Shown here one piece after another: positions 59,344 through 64,000 of a DNA stretch of 64,000 nucleotides. The first letter of the stretch is position 1. Every line of letters starts with the position of its first letter. The position numbers were made by a program, and so were the translations under genes. The notes beneath the pieces are model-generated. The model ran no database searches and was not told the origin of the DNA. It worked only from the letters and a program-made list of their open reading frames with translations. The stretch lies in contig NZ_JAMTCK010000016.1 in NCBI RefSeq assembly GCF_024171785.1, positions 170,505 to 234,504 on the forward strand, written 5' to 3'. This DNA comes from Goodfellowiella coeruleoviolacea. Its GTDB lineage: Bacteria > Actinomycetota > Actinomycetes > Mycobacteriales > Pseudonocardiaceae.

Positions 59344-60207
59344 GTGCCTGAACTGCCCGAAGTCGAGGCGCTCGCGCACCACCTGCGGGAAAACGCCGTG
59401 GGGCGCACCGTCACCAGGGTGGACCTGGCCTCGCTGACCGTGCTCAAAACGGTCCAGCCGCCGTGGACCGAACTGCACGGCCGGGCGGTGACCGACGCGG
59501 ATCGGCACGGCAAGTTCCTCGACGTGGTCCTGGGTGACCTGCACCTGATCGTGCACCTGGCCAGAGCCGGCTGGCTGCGCTGGTCCGACACTCTCGCCGC
59601 CACCCCGCCCCGCCAGGGCCGGGGCCCACTGGCCATGCGGGTGCACCTGGGGTCACCGGGTGAGGGGCCTGGCTTCGACCTGACCGAGGCCGGCACCAAG
59701 AAGGACCTGGCCGTCTGGGTCGTGGCCGAGCCGACCGAGGTGGCCGGCATCGCGCGGCTGGGGCCGGACGCGCTCACCGTGGACCGGGCGGCACTGGCCG
59801 CGCTGTTCGCCGGGCGCACCGAGCGGCTGAAGACGGCGCTGACCGACCAGAGCCTGATCGCCGGCGTGGGCAACGCCTACTCCGACGAGATCATGCACAC
59901 CGCGCGGCTGTCGCCCTACGCCACGGTCGGCAAACTCGACGCCGACGCGTTGGACCGCCTGGCCGAGGCTGTGCACGCGGTGCTCGTGGCGGCGGTCCGC
60001 CGGTCGGTGGGCCAGCACGCCGCCAGGCTGAAGGGGGAGAAGCGCGCCGGGCTGCGGGTCCACGGCCGCACCGGCCTGCCCTGCCCGGTGTGCGGTGACC
60101 TGGTCCGCGAGGTGTCCTTCGCCGACCGCTCCTTCCAGTACTGCCCCACCTGCCAGACCGGTGGCCGACTGCTCGCCGACCGCCGAATGTCCCGGTTGCT
60201 GAAATGA
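59344..60207 (+). CDS. Fpg/Nei-family DNA glycosylase
   Basis: A 287-aa base-excision repair enzyme. The N-terminal PELPEVEALAHHLRE supplies the catalytic Pro1-Glu2 after Met removal. A lysine in the beta-hairpin DRHGKFLDV (about 54-61) is the conserved beta-elimination residue, the helix-two-turn-helix is DQSLIAGVGNAYSDEIM, and the C-terminal zinc finger is CPVCGDLVREVSF...FQYCPTCQTGG. This is the actinobacterial Nei/Fpg group; substrate range (8-oxoG or pyrimidine lesions) is not decided by sequence. GTG start with no clear ribosome site. Confidence 0.93.
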   Translation: MPELPEVEALAHHLRENAVGRTVTRVDLASLTVLKTVQPPWTELHGRAVTDADRHGKFLDVVLGDLHLIVHLARAGWLRWSDTLAATPPRQGRGPLAMRVHLGSPGEGPGFDLTEAGTKKDLAVWVVAEPTEVAGIARLGPDALTVDRAALAALFAGRTERLKTALTDQSLIAGVGNAYSDEIMHTARLSPYATVGKLDADALDRLAEAVHAVLVAAVRRSVGQHAARLKGEKRAGLRVHGRTGLPCPVCGDLVREVSFADRSFQYCPTCQTGGRLLADRRMSRLLK

Positions 60208-60425
60208 CCGCGCGTGCGGTGGGGATTCCGTTCACGATGGTGGTTGATCGGGCCGCGGTGCCCTGTTACTTTGTTCGGGTGACTGCCGGGTCGGCCCTGA
60301 GCCATTACCAGGAAAGTTACCCGGCTGTGCCGTGATCACCCGGCGGGCCAGGGGCCCGCCCACCGCTGCGAACCCATTTCCGGAAAGCGGAGTTCGCGTG
60401 TGCGCAGCGGGAAGAAGGTGATTGA

Positions 60426-60698
60426 ATGGCGCAGTCAGCGCAGTCAGCACAGTCAGGCCGGGGCGTTTCCCGGTCCGCGTGGCAGAGCTTCATCGGAGCG
60501 CACGGCACCGGTGGAGTGCTGACCGGACGCGTGACCAAGGTGCTGCCCTTCGGTGCGTTCGTCGAGGTGGCGCCCGGGATCCAGGGGCTGCTCCCGCAGT
60601 GGTCCTGGGCTGCTCGGCCGGAGTCCGGGGCGAGCATCTCGGTCAGCATCGACAGCGTTGACGTCGAACGGCGACGGCTGAGCCTGAAGTCGGCGTGA
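60426..60698 (+). CDS. S1 RNA-binding domain protein
   Basis: A 90-aa protein that is one S1/OB-fold domain after a Ser/Gln/Ala tail (AQSAQSAQSGRG): GVLTGRVTKVLPFGAFVEVAPGIQGLLPQWSW, then SVSIDSVDVERRRLSLK, the standard S1 strand order with the FGAFVE motif. GGAAGAAGG precedes the ATG. Probably binds RNA or ribosomes; stand-alone S1 proteins of this type are common in actinomycetes. Followed by a perfect 15-bp terminator hairpin, so it is monocistronic. Confidence 0.85.
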   Translation: MAQSAQSAQSGRGVSRSAWQSFIGAHGTGGVLTGRVTKVLPFGAFVEVAPGIQGLLPQWSWAARPESGASISVSIDSVDVERRRLSLKSA

Positions 60699-60702
60699 TG
60701 AC

Positions 60703-60739
60703 GGGTGTTGGGGGCAGGGTGGATCTGCCCCCAACACCC
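60703..60739 (+). terminator. strong terminator hairpin after the S1 gene
   Basis: GGGTGTTGGGGGCAG (60703-60717) and CTGCCCCCAACACCC (60725-60739) are perfect complements around GGTGGAT, starting 4 bp after the stop codon. No T-tract. Confidence 0.85.
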
Positions 60740-60912
60740 CATCAGTGGGGCATGCGCACCGGAGTGCGGCCGGTGGCCGTGGTGATTTCATCCTCGGCGT
60801 GCACGCCTGCGGTTTTCTTGGCTGCGGTTTTCGCGGCTGCGGTGTTTGCGGTCGAGGTGTTTGTGGTCGCGTGTTCTTCCGGCTTGTTCCACGCGGGCTC
60901 GGCCGGTTTCCG

Positions 60913-61827
60913 TCAATTCCCGAGACCGTATTCGAGCGCGTTCAACTGGCCGTAGTCGACGTGTGCCTCGGCGGCCTCGGCCAGTGCGGTGTAGGTGCCC
61001 GTCCGCAGCATCTCCTCGGCGCTGCGGCGCGCCACCGCGTAGGCGGCCTCGGCGATTCCCGACCCCAGGCTGACCCGCGCCACGCCGAGCGCGGCCAGAT
61101 CAGGCACCGCGGGCGCGCCCGGCCCGGCCAGCACGTTCAACGGTGCCGCCACCTGCTTGACCAGGTCGGCCACGGTCGCCGGGTCGACGACGCCCGGCAC
61201 GAAGATCCCGTTGGCACCGGCCCGCAGGTACGCGGCGGCCCGGTCGACGGTCTCCGCGAACCGGAGTTCGGGGGTCTCGCCCACACCGAGGAGGTAGGTG
61301 TCCACCCGCGCGTTGATGAACAGCCGCACCCCGGCCGCGTCCGCGGCCTGCCTGGCCGCGGCGATCCGGTCGGCCTGCTCACCGGCCGCGCGCAGCCCCC
61401 GCCCGGTGGCCTGGCCGGTCTGCTCGTCCACGACGTCGACGCTGTCCTCCAGGTTGACGCCCACGGCCCCGGCCGCGAGGACACCGCGGATCGTGTCGGC
61501 GACCCCGTCGGGGGTGGCCGCGAAACCGCGCTCGATGTCCGCGGTGACCGGCACGCTGACCGCCGAGGCGATGCGGGCCACCAGGTCCAGCGCGCGGTCG
61601 CGGTCGAGGTGGTCGCCGTCGGCCGCGCCCAGGCTCCAGGCCACCCCGGCACTGGTGGTCGCGACCGCGCTCGCCCCGGCCTGCTGCACGAGCAGGGCAC
61701 TGGCCACGTCCCAGGCGTTGGGCAGGGCCAGCACCTGGCCGGAGGTGTGCAGGGAGTGGAACAGCAGCGCCTTGTCCTGGAGTGCCCGGTGCTGGGCGGT
61801 CGTCGGGGCCGGTGGTGTGCTCGTCAT
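60913..61827 (-). CDS. isocitrate lyase/PEP mutase-family protein
   Basis: A 304-aa TIM-barrel enzyme of the ICL/PEPM superfamily. LPNAWDVASALLVQQAGASAVATTSAG opens the barrel, VPVTADIERGFA supplies the metal Asp/Glu pair and GAVGVNLEDSVD the substrate loop, then RLFINARVDTYL and NGIFVPGVVDP. Members cleave or rearrange C-C or C-P bonds of oxo-acids (methylisocitrate lyase, oxaloacetate hydrolase, phosphonopyruvate enzymes). The lyase KKCGH motif is absent, so it is not a true isocitrate lyase. The exact reaction is unknown. Confidence 0.85.
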   Translation of the reverse strand: MTSTPPAPTTAQHRALQDKALLFHSLHTSGQVLALPNAWDVASALLVQQAGASAVATTSAGVAWSLGAADGDHLDRDRALDLVARIASAVSVPVTADIERGFAATPDGVADTIRGVLAAGAVGVNLEDSVDVVDEQTGQATGRGLRAAGEQADRIAAARQAADAAGVRLFINARVDTYLLGVGETPELRFAETVDRAAAYLRAGANGIFVPGVVDPATVADLVKQVAAPLNVLAGPGAPAVPDLAALGVARVSLGSGIAEAAYAVARRSAEEMLRTGTYTALAEAAEAHVDYGQLNALEYGLGN

Positions 61828-62016
61828 GAGCAGATCCCAGCAGCCGAGGACACCGGGGTCTGGCGGAAATCCGACATCACCGCCGGTCGCCCCGGGGCGC
61901 CGGGCGATGTGGTGCGCGACGCGGCGGCGGGCGACCGGTGGGGCAGGGGTGCGGCGGCGGGGATGATGTCGGTTTCCTGCTGGCGCGGCCCTGCCACCAC
62001 GGGCGATGCTGCCACG

Positions 62017-63585
62017 GTGCATGACGACGTGGAGCGGTGCGTGCGCGCCGTGCAGTCCAAGGACGCCCGCTTTGACGGCTGGTTCTTCACTGCGGTGATC
62101 ACCACCCGCATCTACTGCCGGCCGAGCTGCCCGGTGGTGCCGCCCAAACCGGCGAACATGCGGTTCTACCCCAGTGCGGCAGCCGCCCAGCAGGCCGGCT
62201 TCCGCGCGTGCAAGCGGTGCCGGCCCGACGCCAGCCCCGGCTCGCCGCAGTGGAACGACCGCGCCGACCTGGTGGCCAGGGCCATGCGGCTGATCGCCGA
62301 CGGGGTCGTGGACCGGGACGGCGTTCCCGGGCTGGCCGCCCGCCTGGGCTACAGCACCCGGCAGATCGAACGGCAGCTGCTCGCCGAGCTGGGTGCCGGG
62401 CCACTCGCCCTGGCCAGGGCGCAGCGGGCGCAGACCGCCCGGGTGTTGATCGAGACCACCGCCCTGCCCATGAGCGAGGTCGCCTTCGCCGCCGGATTCG
62501 CCAGCATCCGCAGTTTCAACGAGACCGTGCGCGTGGTGTTCGGCCTGTCCCCGACCGAGCTGCGCAACCGCGTCGCCAGGGGACGGCCGGCCGCGGCGGT
62601 GGCCGCGGTACCCGGCGGGTCGGGTTCGGCGGCGGGGTCGACGGCGGGGTCGACAGCGGGGTCGGTCGCGACGTCGACCGGGGCGCCGCTGGCCTCGGGA
62701 ACGCTGTCGCTGCGGCTGCCGTTCCGGGCACCGCTGTGCCCCGACAACCTGTTCGGGCACCTCGCGGCGACCGCCGTGCCCGGGGTGGAGGAGTGGCGGC
62801 ACGGTGCCTACCGCCGCACCCTGCGCCTGCCGCACGGGCCGGGCATTGTCGAACTCCGGCCGCTGCCCGACCACATCGGCTGCCAGCTGACCCTCACCGA
62901 CCTGCGTGACCTGTCCATCGCGATCAGCCGGTGCCGTTGGCTGCTGGATCTGGACGCCGACCCGGTCGCCGTGGACGACGTGCTGCGCGCCGACCCCGTG
63001 CTCACCGAACTGGTGGACAAGCTCCCCGGTCGCCGGGTGCCCAGGACGGTCGACGGCGCGGAGTTCGCGGTGCGGGCGGTGCTCGGGCAGCAGGTGTCCA
63101 CGGCCGCGGCGCGCACGCACGCCGCCCGACTGGTGGCCGCGCACGGCGAGCCCGTCAACGACCAGGGCGGCGGGCTCACCCACCTGTTCCCCGAGCCGGC
63201 GGCGCTCACCGAGCTGGACCCGGACGCGCTCGCGTTCCCGCGGTCCCGCCGCACCACGCTCACCACCCTGGTCGCCAACCTGGCCAGCGGCGAGATCGAT
63301 CTGGGGGTGGGCGGTGACTGGGAGCGGACGCGCGCCCAACTCGCCGCGCTGCCCGGGTTCGGTCCGTGGACCGTGGAGACCATCGCCATGCGGGCACTGG
63401 GCGACCCGGACGCGTTCGTGCCCACCGATCTGGGCATCCGCGCGGCAGCCAGGGCCCTGGGCCTGCCCACCACGCCGAGGGCGCTGGCCGACCACGCCAC
63501 CGCGTGGCGGCCCTGGCGCGCCTACGCCGTGCAGTACCTGTGGGCCACCGGCACCCACCCCATCAACTACCTCCCCACCCCCTGA
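62017..63585 (+). CDS. Ada-AlkA fusion: methylphosphotriester sensor with 3-methyladenine DNA glycosylase
   Basis: A 522-aa bifunctional protein for alkylation repair. The Ada N-terminal domain has four zinc cysteines (C34, C38, C65, C68); C34 in RIYCRPSC is the methyl acceptor that turns the protein into an activator. An AraC-type HTH follows (about 105-190, FAAGFASIRSFNETVR). A Gly/Ser/Thr linker GSTAGSTAGSVATSTG leads to AlkA (about 230-520) with LPGFGPWTVETIAMRALGD and catalytic Asp in FVPTDLGIR. No Ogt domain. GTG at 62017 fits the family start HDDVERC; ATG at 61963 is possible. Confidence 0.9.
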   Translation: MHDDVERCVRAVQSKDARFDGWFFTAVITTRIYCRPSCPVVPPKPANMRFYPSAAAAQQAGFRACKRCRPDASPGSPQWNDRADLVARAMRLIADGVVDRDGVPGLAARLGYSTRQIERQLLAELGAGPLALARAQRAQTARVLIETTALPMSEVAFAAGFASIRSFNETVRVVFGLSPTELRNRVARGRPAAAVAAVPGGSGSAAGSTAGSTAGSVATSTGAPLASGTLSLRLPFRAPLCPDNLFGHLAATAVPGVEEWRHGAYRRTLRLPHGPGIVELRPLPDHIGCQLTLTDLRDLSIAISRCRWLLDLDADPVAVDDVLRADPVLTELVDKLPGRRVPRTVDGAEFAVRAVLGQQVSTAAARTHAARLVAAHGEPVNDQGGGLTHLFPEPAALTELDPDALAFPRSRRTTLTTLVANLASGEIDLGVGGDWERTRAQLAALPGFGPWTVETIAMRALGDPDAFVPTDLGIRAAARALGLPTTPRALADHATAWRPWRAYAVQYLWATGTHPINYLPTP

Positions 63586-63664
63586 CCAGCGGCTTCAACT
63601 TCACCCCCGCGTTCACCCCCGCGCGAGTCGACTTTGCAAACCCCCCGAGATGCTCCTATAGCTG

Positions 63665-64000
63665 TCAAGTCGTGGGTTGGGGGTCGTGAAGGGCGGCGAG
63701 GTCGGCCATGAGGCGGGGATAGATCTCTCGTGCCAGGTAGCGTTTGAGGCAGCGGATGAGGTGTTTCTTGGTCATCTTGGTGCCTGGTCGCAGGCGTGCG
63801 GCCAGATAAGCACGGGTGGGTTGGTGGTGGGCCAGGCGGACGATGACCACGCGGTAGAGCGCGGCGTTGGCTTGGCGGTCGCCGGCGCGGGAGAGTCGGT
63901 GGTGCTCGTGTTTGCCGCTGCTGGCGTCCACGGGGGCGACTCCGGTCAGGCAGGCGAACGCGGCCTGGGAGTGTAGCCGGTCGGGGTGCTCGCCGACGGT
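63665..64000 (-). CDS. IS110-family transposase, C-terminal part (cut by window edge)
   Basis: The last ~111 residues of a transposase; the frame is open to the window end. HPDRLHSQAAFACLTGVAPV, then RLSRAGDRQANAALYRVVIV and HLIRCLKRYLAREIYPRL match the Transposase_20 domain of IS110 elements, which use a DEDD/Ser recombinase-like mechanism. Ends with TGA at 63665. Whether the copy is complete cannot be told. It is the only mobile element seen. Confidence 0.9.
   Translation of the reverse strand, partial: TVGEHPDRLHSQAAFACLTGVAPVDASSGKHEHHRLSRAGDRQANAALYRVVIVRLAHHQPTRAYLAARLRPGTKMTKKHLIRCLKRYLAREIYPRLMADLAALHDPQPTT

Overview
The window is about 70% GC with dense, strongly G/C-third-position coding. 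Its family content (XRE/TPR regulators, TM0106-type nuclease, DUF2630- and DUF6474-like proteins, a DasR-type operator, many actinobacterial -10 boxes) points to a high-GC actinomycete, most likely of the Pseudonocardiaceae type. The family placement is inference. This is chromosomal, mostly housekeeping and soil-lifestyle DNA. The only mobile DNA is an IS110-family transposase cut off by the right edge.

Layout. 0-3 kb: acetyltransferase, secreted propeller-like protein, and a divergent glyoxalase-fold/MarR pair. 3.3-7.6 kb: a quinone/electrophile detoxification unit, with a MarR repressor divergent from WrbA, MhqO-like ring-cleaving dioxygenase, MhqD-like hydrolase and a metallo-beta-lactamase-fold enzyme. 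7.6-14.7 kb: YciI/Crp pair, small conserved proteins, NAD(P)-binding protein, PLP amino-acid deaminase/aldolase divergent from a sugar-lactone oxidase, and a TetR regulator. 14.7-16.2 kb is a gene-poor stretch with AT-richer pockets. 16.2-20.2 kb: XRE-TPR regulator with a perfect 13-bp inverted repeat, small partner proteins and an APH-fold kinase. 20.4-24 kb: YcnI-CopC-CopD copper operon. 24.3-29.9 kb: five translationally coupled genes for compatible-solute uptake (BCCT carrier plus complete OpuB/ProU-type ABC importer). 29.9-39.4 kb: ECF sigma factor, nuclease, reductases, a two-component system and small proteins. 39.6-47.7 kb: cell-surface cluster with an acyltransferase carrying a ~500-residue disordered tail, a 1288-residue double glycosyltransferase/FkbM methyltransferase, and a membrane protein with repeated TQVV motifs. 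47.8-56.3 kb: MsrA, a toxin remnant, secreted hydrolases, methyltransferases, a lytic polysaccharide monooxygenase under a probable DasR site, and tRNA-Gly. 56.5-64 kb: ECF sigma fused to a zinc-finger/membrane part, Fpg/Nei glycosylase, S1 protein, Ada-AlkA fusion and the IS110 fragment.

The most unusual signal is a dispersed intergenic module present four times (about 3.1, 11.3, 23.3 and 58.5 kb). It has DnaA-box-like nonamers, then 38-39 bp, then TAGGCTG, exactly 5 bp, GGGG, and a C6/G6 hairpin. Spacing and orientation are nearly invariant. The third copy sits beside a cluster of further DnaA-like boxes, eight in about 340 bp in total. Other recurring themes are short intergenic minisatellites (14-18 bp units) abutting gene 3' ends, and ten genes whose -10 box lies 6-8 nt before the start codon, implying leaderless mRNAs.
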